Below, piece after piece: positions 25,301-38,000 of a DNA stretch of 64,000 nt (within the stretch, counting starts at the first letter, position 1; the number at the start of each line of letters is the position of its first letter). The DNA comes from Gymnorhina tibicen (taxonomy: Eukaryota > Chordata > Aves > Passeriformes > Artamidae). A program made the position numbers and the translations under genes. Below the pieces are notes generated by a model. That model had not been told where the DNA came from and searched no databases. It saw only the letters and a program-made list of their open reading frames with translations. Where the stretch lies: assembly GCA_013399875.1 (NCBI GenBank), contig VXAZ01000431.1, forward strand, positions 124,001 through 188,000, read 5' to 3'.

Positions 25301-28300
25301 CTACTTTTTAATTAAACAAGTGAAGAGATCAGAACTGAGATCCTAGTTGACTAGGATGTTGATGCTGTTCTTTAAAAACTACTAATGAAAAATATGGAGG
25401 ATTAATTCATGATTATTATAAAGGAATGCACAGAATCATTCATGATGGAGGATTTAATAATTTTCTTGTGGGAAAATTGAACTATTCTGATATAATATTG
25501 TGTATTTTTGAGGAAACAAAGTAAAGTCTGTTTCTGCATAAATACATTTTACTATTGCTTCAGACTCGTGGTGAGATCATAATGATAAAGCTGCACAAAT
25601 ACTGTCACAAACTGGCAGAAACCAGCCTGGCAGGAGATTTCAAACCCAACAGCAAACTTCCACAAGCTATTGGAAATTAGTTGCTGTACTGCTAAAACAG
25701 TTACTGGGAGTCTTATGGGAAGAGGACTGAGTTTTTAATACATAGACATGCAGATGGGTCCTTGTCAAGTTTATGATGTGACACTCATTTACCTTCAGGG
25801 AGAAGTTGAAATCCAGGCTGTAAAGAAAAACAGGTTCGAGAGGCAGGATCTGTGGGAAAAAAAAACAGCTTTTTTTTTTTNCTCTTGACTATTCAGAAAG
25901 GCATGTGAAGAAGTGCATTTCCAGAAATTAATGGCTAAATAAGTGAACATTATGATTACTTTTTCTTTTTTTCTTTACAACTTGGATTTTCTCCCTACTT
26001 CTCTTTCCTTTTGGCCATAATTTCATTTGGTGCTACACTCTTACCTGTTTTTGATATATGTTTTGAGAAAGTTCTTCAGATTTGTCTACATAGGGATCTA
26101 TTAACAGAGATTCATTGTCTTGGCAGATGCACTAATTCCACTGATTGAGTGTCTTCTTTTTGAGTTAGCTTAACTCCAGCCGGCATGGATTTAAACTGTT
26201 TCAGACTAAGCCTATTTTGAAATAAGAGAGCCTATCCAAAAATTGAGGAAAAACTTATTTTCTTTAAGGTTGACACTATCTCAGTTTAAACATGCTTTGT
26301 GGTGTAAACAAGCCTGGGAGATCATACCATGTGTTTTGAATTACATTTGCAAGCTCTTGTGAGTACTCCAATTCATGTTCATGTGCAATGCAACCTACAG
26401 CAATTCAAGATGTTATCACTTCCCCACCTTCTCTGCTATTTGTCACAGTTGGTCTGTAAGAAGTTCCTGCCAGGGTGGCAGATAGCAGACCGGAACACCA
26501 GCTCATTCAAGTTCCAGCGAGAAGTGTACTCTCTTAGCACAAACCTGGATTCACACATGAGTTGCACTGGACTGTGAACTGGAATGCGATTAAGGATGCA
26601 CTTCTGTTTCTTTGACTACTCGTTTTGGGGTTGCTAAACTGTTGCAGCAGATGGATGCAGCATAGCACTGCTGGAGGGAGATTAACAAGCTGATGTGCTT
26701 TGTCAGAAGATGCCTGAGAGGTGGTGTGGCTCAGTATCTCACCTGGGGTCTGGGCATTATACACTCATGTTCTTTCCCCCATCCTTGTAGAAGTGATCTT
26801 TCACGGTGACTTTGATATCTTTCTATAAAGGTATCAGGTTTTCTTGGGGTCAACAAGCAACCTTTTTCAGCCCCTTCTCTAGGTTCATTTGAATATCAGA
26901 TTCCTCTGAATGCCAGTGAGGCTGTTCAGAATTCTGCCAAAAACATAGCATTCAGAAGAACTGCCTGTTCTCCTTTAACCTTGTTCTCAAAGCAACAGCA
27001 ACAAAAATTGTTCTGGTCCCCTGGAGTCTTAAAAAACATTATGGCAGGCACTGAGCTCAGACACTTGAAATTTGGCTGTATTACAAAGGACTGAAAATGA
27101 GACTTTTGCCCTAGTAAATGTCTTAATAGAGGGGTCATTACCTGTGCTCTCTCTGTGACTGGATTAAGCCCACTGCAGCTGAGGATGGATTGGACTAATA
27201 AACTCTGGAGCCTATAGAAAGTCTGCAGTAGTCAACAGCAGAGAAAGCAATCAGGGTGTGTGTTACAGTGTGAGCATTATTGGAGGAAAACTTGCCTTGC
27301 TCCAGGGTCCCCAGGGCTGCTTGGGCAACTCTATTTCCTTCAGTTGTCTGAGAAGTTGAGAGCTGGTATGTTAATTTGTTCTGAGAAGCAGTCTGAGTTG
27401 CATAATAACAGCTGCAGGTGACGCAGTGCCTATCCCATCCTGAGGTTTGCAGAAATCTGGCATGCCACTATATTTACAGTTCAGGTCAATCAGCTACAGA
27501 GAATATCTCTGAGCGTGACTCTCCTTTGTGCTGCCCAATAAGCACATTCTTGTGTGGTCCATCTATTTATTTCTTTTCTATTTATTCAGGGCTGCTTTGG
27601 CATTGCTTGCAGTTACCATTATGCAAATTATGTATCTGGTCAGAATGGATCATTGTGTCCATTGCAAAGCCCAAAGCACACCTGTCCATGTCTACAGGTA
27701 CTGCAAAATAGAACATTTGAATAGCTTATAAAACCAAATGATGACTTTCTTTTCCAGGGTCAAGTGTTATCTGGGTGTGAGCTTTCTTTTCCCCGAGTGA
27801 TGAATGTGGCTGAAATGAAGGGACTGCTCAAGTGAATAGCTGCTGCTCTGGTCTGTTTGATCCCAGCCAAACCCCTGTACAGCCTGTCTGACATGAGTGG
27901 ATCAGGCCTGTGCCACACAGTGTTGGGCAGTTTGAAGATACAATGGCCACACCTTGATCCTGGATGTAATAATGCCCTGCTGATGCAATGCTCCAAGGAG
28001 GCTGAGTGAGTATGTGTAGGATCGGTTTAACTCCTGTGTACATGCCACAGGAAAGGGATGAGAATATTCTCCTTGCCTGGGATCAATGAGGCCTTTGAAA
28101 TACATGCTACAGGCCTCTTTAGGGATATCTAATATTAATGTGAAAATATTCACAATGCTAAAGGCTAAATAAAGCTGCAGCTGTATCCAGCTGATAGTCT
28201 ATAGGTTTCCTCGTCTCTTATTCCAGCTCAGATGTTTTCCATGTCCTCTTCATTGTGATATCTGGCTGAAGATGAAGACCTGAAGAAGGACCTTTTTTTG

Positions 28301-31300
28301 CAACCATGCCAAGCTGAGAAAATTTTGTCAGTTGAAGAGAAAGTGGTCATCAGTGTTTTTGGTGTGATTGGACACTTTACATTTTTTGACCCATAGAGAG
28401 GGAAGAGATTCTCTTTGTATCTGTGAGAAGGAAAGTATTCATGGAACTATAATGAAAACACATTTCTCTCGTTACCTCCTTAGGCTGGTCAAGACAACAC
28501 TGATCTGAGATTCAAAATGGGTAGAAAGAGGAAGAAGGAGAGGGCCACAGCTTCAGACATGGGATTATTGTGGGGAAGAAGATTCTTTTTCTTTCTTGTC
28601 CCTTAACTCTGCACATCAAGGTGTGTGCACTTTTAATCGAGGAATTACTAAACACTTGCTACCTATAGGCTGGGCTAGCCACATTCCTTGTTCACAGAGC
28701 AGCCAGCACTGCTGGTGCATAAGGCTGGTGCTGCTCTGCAACTTGACAGAGGCAGCAGTTTGTCTGCAATATGCAAAGCCATAAAAAGCATCTGGGAGCC
28801 TTTTCCTTGTGGCCAAGTGGCTGCATTTATATTCACCAGCCACAGGCGTGTGTAGGCATTAGAGAAATGGTTTTTTCTTTTTTAATAAAGATCTTATTTT
28901 TGTTGGGACTTGTGATATGGTGGTATGTGGAACAGATGTTTCAAGGACCTTTCTGTATTAATTCTTTATTATATAGGTGCCTGTAAATGTTTGGCTTCAT
29001 GTTAATGACTCAGACCACATCCAGGCTGTGTTCCTCTGTTCCTTGGGACTGGGATATGTGTATGAAGGACAAGTTTTTCTGAGGGAGTAAGTATTCTCAT
29101 CACTGGATACATTTTTAGGGAGAAGGGACAGAAATAAATGCAAGACTCTGAGAGTTCGAACTGCAGTGTAATGAAGTGCTAGACAAACAGCTGCTCAGAT
29201 GAGAAGACGACCATTATTAGTTTGAGGTCTTTCCTAATTTTGTGTCAACTTTTACTTTTGAATATTATTTATCCTTAATATAATACCAAAGTAAATAATT
29301 TCTTTCAATGTCATGCTGGGTTGGTTTCCAAGATACCTTTTGAAGGAGCAGTTTTCTGTTGTCAGCAATAACATGTCCCCTGCCTTGTCATTGCCCCAGG
29401 TTATTGTTAAGCAATTATTCCTTCTTCTTTAAAAAGATTTGCATGCAGTTTTCTCCTGCCTTTATACGTGTGGCTAGCTGTCCGTAAAAATCTATTGTAA
29501 TCCCAAGACAGCAGTGTACTTCTTTCGTAACCAAACTGTCCTCTAACGCTCCTTCTCCTGGATGTTTTATTCTGCCTTCCTCTGCCGTGCTGTATGAATA
29601 TACCCTATTCTCTGGGTTTGCTCTTGTTTATTTTAAGGAATTAGTTATTTCTTCTCAAGTGTCCTTGAATGGGAATTGATTCTCACTCACCACCCCAGCA
29701 TATTTTGATACTGCTGTCAGTGTTTCATATGTACACCCTCTTCCAGATTTTGCTTTTCATGCATTTTGATGTTCTCTAACAAAATGTGCCAGTTTTCATG
29801 TACGCTCTTACCATTTTGCCATCCACTCTCCCTTCCGCCTGTTGTCTTCCTGTTCTTCCAGACCAGGACTATACTTGCTTGATATCTTTTGGCTTTGAAC
29901 TCAGGCACATTATGGTTAGGCTCAATTAATTTATCCAAGAGTCTCTGGATTGCTTTGTTTCAGGGTAACAAACTCTTATGCCAAGCCATGGAGTCTGTGG
30001 CTAATAAACTCTCATCCTTCGGTCTGGTGGTACCTCAGCTGCTGTTGTCTTGGTCTTATGTCTTTCTTAGTGAAGGTCTTTCTCTTTTGACATTATGGAT
30101 AATATTTTTTTCTTTCATTTTTGGTGGCTCAATCAGCCCAGCTGGTGTCAGTGGCATTTTTAAAGGTGTAAAGGAAATTTCACCCTTTCTGCAAATTCTA
30201 CTCATTCTCCTTCTGCTGCAGGAAGACGCACCTTTCCTACAGTCTCAGAAAATTGAGGCTCACCCTTACCAACATAGTTTTTAAGCTAGGTGTTAATGTT
30301 TCCCATACACTTTCTTATTTTGAACATGGCCCAGAGGGATGATTTTTAAAACACTAACCTGACATTCTACTGATAAAGGGATTAAATGAAAGTATTTGCA
30401 TAATGTCTGCCAAATAGATGAGCTTTATGATAGATGACACCAAAATATATTGCATAAGAATGTGAATCACTTGGAGAGGGAAAAAGTGCAAGCAATTTGT
30501 AAAGGGATTAGCAGAGTAGAACAGGTCTATGTCAAACATTGGTATCATGAAATAGATGGATTTAATGATGACAATTGTTCCACAGTGCCTTACCGAAGAA
30601 AGCTGACCCCCCCTAACCTCCTCATTTCACTACAGGACGATCCTATAATCAAAGAAGATCAGACTCATTATTTTCAGAAAGAAACACCTTCAGAAAATAA
30701 AAAGGAATATTAGCTGCTATGTTCTTGTATCATAGGATGAATTTGAATTAATATTTTCTCCATATTTTTGGCTTTACTTCAGGAATATGTAGTTTGGTGG
30801 GAGGAGGGATTTAACAAGCTTTAGGCAAGCTTTGCTAAATCCATAGTACAGAGGGTACTGGACGACATGCACTGAAATGCTGATTCCACCAGGCTCGGAG
30901 TCTTATCGCGTCTGCAGGCAAACAGTAGAAATGCTTTTACATTAGACTTGCAAAATGTAATGTGCAGTGCAGTACTTTCTGTCTGAACCATTCTGTCAAG
31001 TTAGCATGGTGAGGTACTATATCCCACTTTGGATCCACTGGTTTTTATTTTCTTGTTTTAAGAAAGTGCAGGTCATACAGCTGTCCTGGGAATGTACTGA
31101 ACAATTCAGAGAGAATTTGAAACTGTGACATCAGCTAGGATAAATATATTTGTGGATGATTATTTGATAGCTAGAACCACCAACATACGTAACCTACATT
31201 CAATTCATCCTGTTATTGGCCTGCTAAACCGAGACAAGTTATATCTTTTTTTTTGCCTGTATTTTCGCATGTTTAATGTGGTCCCTGTTCTCCCATAGTT

Positions 31301-31991
31301 GAATGCTTCTTATTCTTGTTAATGCATACAATTGCAAAACATGGCTCTGAGGCAGGGAAATACTGTCTTTTCCAAATGTTGGTGGGAAACTGAGATGTAA
31401 ATGTTTATGTTCATACCATCATGCATGATCAAGTAATATTTGACTCCCGTAACTTTGGATCGAGCCATCAGCTTTAGAGAGCAGATTATATGAATCACCT
31501 ATCTCTCTGTTGAATAATAATAATGATAATCTCTGCTGTAATAAAAGGCTGGGTTTGAGAAGGGCTCTGCTGAACAGGTGTCTGAGAGACCTAAGTGTGC
31601 TTTTTGCAAAGGCATTGTGTTGTATAGCTCCCACCGAAATCAAAGACAAGGTCTGGTGCAAAGGAATGGACTTTGCCCTGAATTGTCCACTAGGACTGTT
31701 GCAAACAAGGAAGGACTGGTGAGGGTGCAGCTCTACCAAGAGAAAATCCTTGTGTTTCCCTGTTTTCGCAAGTGGAAATTCCTAAGTAAGTGCAACTTTC
31801 CTGTATGACATATAAAGTTTCTCTCCTCTAAAATGTAGAAAATGAGTCTAAGTTATTTTTTCAGATTAAGAGTTCTACATAGATCCAGAGAAAGTATTTT
31901 TATTTAGCATTAATTACGCTTCAATTAGGAATAAAAATGTAGATCCCCATTGTCTCTGCGAGGTTACGTGCAAACACAAATATTGCGGAAA
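16375..31991. other. Intergenic, nothing recognised
   Basis: Fifteen kilobases of AT-rich non-coding sequence on both strands, with no protein-like frame. One ambiguous base sits in a T run at 25881 (assembly or base-call uncertainty). I recognised no repeat family here with confidence. Confidence 0.45.
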
Positions 31992-32063
31992 ATGCCAAAG
32001 CAACTGGCCAGCTATCATTACTGAGCTACGCCAAAGCAACTGATTAACTATCATTGCTTAGCT
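31992..32063 (+). repeat. 36-bp tandem repeat, two copies
   Basis: Copy one (31992-32027) and copy two (32028-32063) share 29 of 36 positions, including GCCAAAGCAACTG and CTATCATT. A TATA-like ATAAAAG follows at about 32101. Tandem units just upstream of a TATA-like box are common in LTR U3 regions, but I cannot show LTR ends. Confidence 0.7.
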
Positions 32064-34686
32064 AATATTTGCTTCCTATCTCGGAACTGCCTTTTAAGCA
32101 TAAAAGAAAAACCGCTGAGAAACTTTTATGCTTTGTGGGTGATTTGCAATCCCAGCCTCTGGAAGGAACAGAGACTCCCTGTTATGCTCAGAAAACAGGT
32201 TTTTCTCCTGATTAGATATCAGGCTCCAAACTCAGAGGCTGTCTATGCTGACAGCGCAAAGCTGCCTACGAAATTTCACTTTCTTGCCACACAGTGGAGC
32301 GTGCGAGTGTGGCCAGGTGTGGTGCAGAGTTGCCCTCTCTGTAGCCAGCAGGACTCGTGGTGCCTTAGCAAGGCCAGTGGGTTTGTAGGTGCCATGGGCA
32401 GCTGCCTTCTGGCAGTTTGGAAGCTGCCGAGGAGTTGTTGCATGCATGGGGCATGCAGCATGGAAAATGCTACTCATCTGGAGCCTCCATATATACAGAT
32501 GCATCTGTACTGTCAGCTTGATTTACCTCTGTCTCTGTGTTGTGCTTTCCCTTGCTGCTTCATCTATCCTGCTAAATGCATTCACCCCTGGGAATAGTGC
32601 CTGGTCCTCAGGAAAAGTGGCCTGTTTGTACGCTGCTCAGAACAGCCTGGTGGGTTCCCATGTATCCACACGATGAAACACTTGTCCTTTTAGATCTCTT
32701 CTGGGCCCTTTGGTGCTAAGATGTGACCATTACTTTTCTATGTGAGTTTGTGTAAGCCTTTTTGGTGTGGGGCTTTCTTTTTGTTTGGAGCATCAGAAAT
32801 AACATGAGGCATGGGTTGAAGCCTACCAGGGTGGTATTTCCATAACAAGAGATGTGATAGGAGGGCTTATGTCAGGAGTTGGAGGGCTGGTTGGGACCAG
32901 GCTGGGCTGACAAGGAACAAAACCTCATCCATGACACCTTTTGGGAGTGATTTGTTTCCAGAATTTCCCTCAGTTTTGTATGGAGATCAGTTGGTTCACT
33001 CAAAAAAAAAAAAAAGTCTGGGAAGGAAATGACGATTGTGCAATATCAGGATACCACAGCCTGAGAGTAGAGGTAACTTGGCCAGCATAGGCTTACCAGT
33101 TGTCTGCAACATGTATGTGCTGGTTTGCTCCTGAACTCTGCTCTGGTGTGGCCAAAGAGTTTTTCTTACAGTGCAAAGGATATTTCACAGCTGTCAGCTG
33201 CTCTGACATGGGCCAGTCTGCTTCTCTTGGAGATCAGGGCTTTAGCCCTGACTGTACTTACAGCATCAGTCTCTCCATTCTCTTGACAGCACTGTGATTT
33301 ACCCAGGAAAGCACACCACTGTAACCTGAGAGGAAGAAGCCTGGATTCATTTTCTTGCTCTACCAGCATGGCTCTGGTTCTTTTTGCTTACACATTATCA
33401 CATGCCTTCCAGGTCTTGTCTATCTTACATTGAATTATTAGCCATGAAATCCTACAGTAGAGATGCAGTTTCTGCTGTGAAAAAATGTCTTTGCAAGAAA
33501 TTATAATATCCTTACTCTGCAAGATGCTGCTGCCAGCCTTGTGAATATGTCAGGAAGCTTATGCTTATGCAAAGCTGTGGTTAAAAACATGTTACTCCAA
33601 TGGATGTGACTTCTCTCAAGAGTCTTCTAGTATGGATTTGCCCTACGCCTCAGCTTTCCCATTGCCACCTGGAGCTGATAGTGCTATGGTAATACATGGA
33701 AGCTTTAAGAATTCCTCACCAGGGAGATGAGTTACATACGAGGCAGCACTGCTGCTCAGAAGTACTGCTGCTTCTGCCCTGACCTCTGCCCACCAAGCCT
33801 GGAAAGGAATAAGGGTCTCCTAACCACTTTCTTCACTTAGGCACAGCTACAGACTTTTGTTGCTGACTCAGTAGAAGAACTAAGCCTGAAAGAATGAAGA
33901 AGGAAAAGGAAAATGATGTTTTCGTCATGGTCATGTTTTGGTCTTCTTGACTTTTACAAGTGCATAGATATAGCCATTCCCTTAGTCCTGACTGGAACCT
34001 TCCTTCCAAACACCAAGCTCATTTTCCCAGTGATCCAAAGAACATGGGAGAGAAATTTTAATTTCTTCTGCACAGGTGGAGGCTTGCAGCTGACTCTGCC
34101 AAGGCAGTAGCTTGTTGGGAGTGGAGAATTCCCATGGTGGGTTGGGTGCTGTGGGAACTGCAGGCAGCTCACTGCCTCTCATCCGGTGATGTGGCACAGC
34201 TGGGAAGTGTGGGGGCCATGCTTTTTTCATCTCTCTGGATCAGTGCTCTAGAGACAGGACAGTGAATCCTTGTGGTCAGGTGGAATGCAGGTCCATGAAA
34301 AGAGAGCAGGTGAGTAAGCCCTGATGGGTACACAGTGTTAATGCACGAGTAAGCATTAATGGGCATGTAGTGTTAATATATGACACACAAACCTGCTGGG
34401 AACGAAATGGGAGGTAGTCTGTGTCCCACCTGTGCTAACTGAGAATCAAGGGAACGGAAAAGCTATAGAGACCTCTGTGTATTTTACTTGTTGGCAAAGG
34501 TGTGTTGGCCTTTGGGAAAAGGGAAACATGGTTCTGGTGTGTGAGCAGTCTAGCCTGACCTGCTCTTCTCTGTACGTGTAAGAAGTAATAAATACCACAA
34601 AGACCTGTATTGTCCGCATAGCTTTGACAGAATCTTCAAAGAATCTACAAGAATTTTTATGATTAAGTCACTGTAATGGGAATGTC
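32064..34686. other. Intergenic sequence upstream of OLFM4
   Basis: No gene recognised. There is a poly(A) run near 33001-33014. The longest open frame (154 codons, 32133-32597) shows no family resemblance. Confidence 0.5.
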
Positions 34687-34864
34687 TGTTTACCCCTCAT
34701 AGCAAATAAGCACCTGGTGTTCTATAGAACCAAGATTAAGATCAGATACTGTACCCCATGGGAAAAGTTTCCTGTTAGAAAATTGGACACAGTTAATTTA
34801 TGATGGTAACTTATTTGTTCTTTGTACGTTAGTAATTTGGTTATTATATGAGTTTATGACATCA
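34687..34864 (+). promoter_or_regulatory. Candidate proximal enhancer sites upstream of OLFM4
   Basis: Single matches seen by eye: a forkhead-type TGTTTAC at 34687-34693, a GTTAAT HNF1-type half-site at 34792-34797 overlapping a CDX-like TTTATGA at 34797-34803, and a CRE-like TGACATCA at 34857-34864. These factor classes drive intestinal genes, where OLFM4 is expressed in mammals. Short motifs of this sort occur often by chance, so this is a weak call. Confidence 0.3.
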
Positions 34865-34913
34865 CTTACCAAAAACCTGTAAAAATATCATACAAGTTCC
34901 TTAAGGTTTGGTT

Positions 34914-34984
34914 GGGGAAATCCCCAGACTCTACTATAAAAGACATCCTTTCTCCCTTTGCTGTCACATCTGCTGGCTGAGAAG
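34914..34984 (+). promoter_or_regulatory. OLFM4: OLFM4 core promoter: kappaB site, TATA box, short 5' UTR
   Basis: TATAAAA at 34935-34941 lies 44 nt before the start codon. The expected transcription start is about 34965-34970, which leaves a 5' UTR of only about 15-20 nt. Ten bases upstream of the TATA box is GGGGAAATCCCC (34914-34925), a perfect match to a palindromic NF-kappaB site. Mammalian OLFM4 is a reported NF-kappaB target, so the site makes biological sense, but its use here is inferred. An upstream TSS with a longer or spliced leader cannot be excluded. Confidence 0.75.
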
Positions 34985-35068
34985 ATGAAGCACACACAGG
35001 TGGCTGTGCTTCTCCTCTTGCAGAGCATGAGTGCTCTGGTTTGGACGACAGCAACAGCAGCAGCAGAG
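34985..35068 (+). CDS. OLFM4: OLFM4 coding exon 1: start codon and signal peptide
   Basis: This exon encodes 28 residues starting [20 protein letters not shown], a typical short n-region followed by a Leu-rich hydrophobic core, then a small-residue Thr/Ala stretch suited to signal-peptidase cleavage. The exon ends in GAG followed by the donor GTAAGA, in phase 0. The start was chosen because it is the first ATG after the TATA box (34935-34941), about 20 nt past the expected cap site, and it opens directly into the signal peptide. A downstream in-frame Met (residue 15) would remove most of the hydrophobic core. The GCA-repeat just before the donor gives the run of alanines. Confidence 0.88.
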
Positions 35069-38000
35069 GTAAGACATGGGTCTCTCATGGACAGGTAAGA
35101 CATAACCTGAGCTTTGGCGCCTTCTTGTCTTATCACACAGTTTAGATTGCTGAAAATTCTTTTAAGGTTACTGGAAAATTATTAGACAAATGTTGAGATC
35201 TCTGCATGGAGAAAGTTTAAAGTATTCCTCCATTCTCCCCCTAACTAATGTATAGGGACTGGGTAATAAATGTAAAAGTGAGACACAGGTTTAAAGTCAG
35301 AGTCAAATTTTGCCTTTGGTTAGATGAGTGCAACTCCCAGTGAGGATCTGAGTGGATATTAAATGCTCTGTGTAGCTTCTAATTAATTAGCAAGGGCTTA
35401 TAGCAGGAACAGATCCACATCTTTGATGTGGAAGGAGTTGGGAGGTGGGAGCCTTCCCAGTTGCATGATTGCTGTCATACTGTGTGACCAGGCACACGAA
35501 AGCTATATTGCTTGTTTATTGTTGGGTGCTCTCCCTCTTCCCTAAAAAACAGTATCTGGTCGGGCAAGAGAGAAATTCAAAGCAGACAAAATCAATCAGA
35601 AAAACCCCACAATAACCCCCAATCAGAAGCTACATCAAATTCAGGGGGGAAGGGAGAAAACTTAAAAAAATATTTTTTAAAGCAAAAAATTATATTAGTG
35701 AAAGATAGTTTTGATTTTATACTGTTTTTTTTTTTTTTTTTTAATTTAAAACTTAAATTTTTAGGAAAAAAGTTTGTGGATAGCTTAAGAGCTTTTTTCA
35801 AATGAAGCAAAGCATTTTGATTTTCTTTGACCAANAACTTCAATTTTTAGGAAAAAAGTTTGTGGATAGCTTAAGAGCTTTTTTCAAATGAAGCAAAGCA
35901 TTTTGATTTTCTTTGACCAAAAATGACTGCCTTTTGGTATTTATTAGTTAAAATTTGGGAAAAAACCAGTTCAGCTCCCAATAATTCTTTCTGATTTATC
36001 TGGTTTAGTCACCAACCAGAAAATTCCTGTGTGCCCCTAGTTACATTTTTTGAAGTTTGGGAGTGTTGTGGATGCAGGCAGTGAAGTTAGCACCTCCTGG
36101 GAAGGTGCTTTTATCTGCTCAAGGAATGAAAAGTTGCAAAATTCAAGATGGAGGTGTAAATATATGTTGATAAGCTGAAGGTAGAAAACTTAATAGGGGA
36201 GAAATTCCTCCTTAGTCTGCTTAGCTTTAAGCTAGTCCTCAGTTTGTGTAATCTGCACAATTTGTCCCTCTGCCCTAACACTGTTAATTGCTGCCAGCTG
36301 CCCATCATGTTCAGTGGAATCGTATGAGCACACAAGTGCCTGTTCAAGAGGGTTTATTTGACAAACTGTCCCACAAGGCTTGTTTACGCTGTGCCACTTA
36401 ATAGACCTGCCCTTTGCCGGCCATTTGGATTTCCCCACCATTCCCTGGCTCAGGAACAGGGTTCCAGCTGGGATTTGGGAAATGCAGGAAGACCCAGCGG
36501 TGAGTGTCCTGTTGCAGGGGAAGCCCATTTGATGCTCCATCTGTTACACCATTTGAAATTGAGGGTGCCTTGCTCCAGTTCCCAGTTTGCCACAGGTTTT
36601 GGTGAGATCCCATTAAGGGTGACTGTGCTGCATCATGGGAATGCACCGTGCTCTTCACACTGTGTGGGGATGTGGTAACCCCCAGTACGGTGCCAGGGTG
36701 ACAGCCACTGTCCTTGCTGTGGCAGGAAGGCAGGCGGCAGCCACAGATGGAGGTTAAAGGGGATCTGTACAATCTTACTGCATAAAAGGCTCCCAGGGTG
36801 GATCTGGCTGTATCCTTGGCAGTGTGGTGTCTTCTCCCAGCGCTCCTTCTCCGCGGTCACATGCTGTCACCTCCATGGTGCTAGTAGCAGAGTGGGACAT
36901 GTTCCCCAGCCATCACAGCTCACAGCCTGACAGCTTGGTGGGAAAGGGGCAGCGAGTCCTCCGCTTAGAGGCTGGAGCATGAGCTGGGTGGTGGGGAGGG
37001 GACATCCCTGCTGGGAGGACAGTATTCTCTGGATTTAGGGCAGAGGGGCACAGCACTGTCCTTTTAGACTGCCATGCAATCTGCCAGGGCTGCCTGTCAC
37101 AGCCTCAGCTCACACCTCCTGGACAGGCTGAGCGTCCTCTGCCTTGCTCTGGTCACACAGAGCCTTTCTTCAAGCAGAGGTGTCTGTGAAGTGACATTGT
37201 GCCCAGGGAAACTGTCTCCTCAGCAGCAGATCAGAAATTTTACAGTTGCTCAGCATAGCTCCCATAATAAAATCAAAGTGCTTTGAAGCCGCAGGACGAG
37301 GGCTAACTGGTGGGGAAGGGATGGTGCCATATGCAGGAAATCACACTGAAAACATCTTTCCTTTGCTTTTCAGACCACTCATCTCAGTACGATGCTTCCA
37401 TATCTGACACAGCCTAGGAATATGAATGGCAAATCGCAGACTCCCCCAAAGGTATAAGCATTACTATTCTTCAATATAGACCAGAAAAGACCAAATTTAG
37501 GAATTTGTGTTCCACTCTTTAAATGCTACACAGTCACTTAGTGACTTAACTCTGACACAGGTAAGCCAGTTGTGCTGCCTGGAAAAAGCATTTATGTGTT
37601 GTGTATCCACTACTTTAGGAAGTAGTTAATCTCCAAAATCATCACTACTGTTACCATGTCATTCAATGCCTTAAGTCGGATCCAAAACTTCGGCATTAAC
37701 CTTGTAGCTACTGAACTGGACCCCGGACATGAAACAGATGGGGCCCTGGGGATTTGATGCCATTGTGACAAACAGCTTGGTGGTTACAGCCTCCCAGGAG
37801 GAAGTCTTCTCTCATAAACTAGAACAGGGCCTTGAAAGTATCTTCTGAGGAGTGCCCACTTGTGGTTGCTGGGAGTGAGAAAATCTTGATTCTCCTTGTT
37901 CTACCTAGTTAAAATATTATCAGCTATTTGATGGTAGAAGGAACTGAATCTTATTTCTGTGCCTTCTGGTACAGTGCTTAAGTCCATAGTCTGCAGATTT

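Noticed and set aside
25881..25881. Single N in a T run
   Set aside because: A homopolymer base-call ambiguity. Unlike the N at 35835 it has no duplicated flanks.
34560..34680. AATAAATACC followed by GACCTGTATTGTCCGC, resembling an LTR R/U5 end just upstream of the OLFM4 promoter
   Set aside because: Only the poly(A)-like hexamer supports it. I could not find a TG...CA boundary, a TATA box at the right distance or a target duplication.
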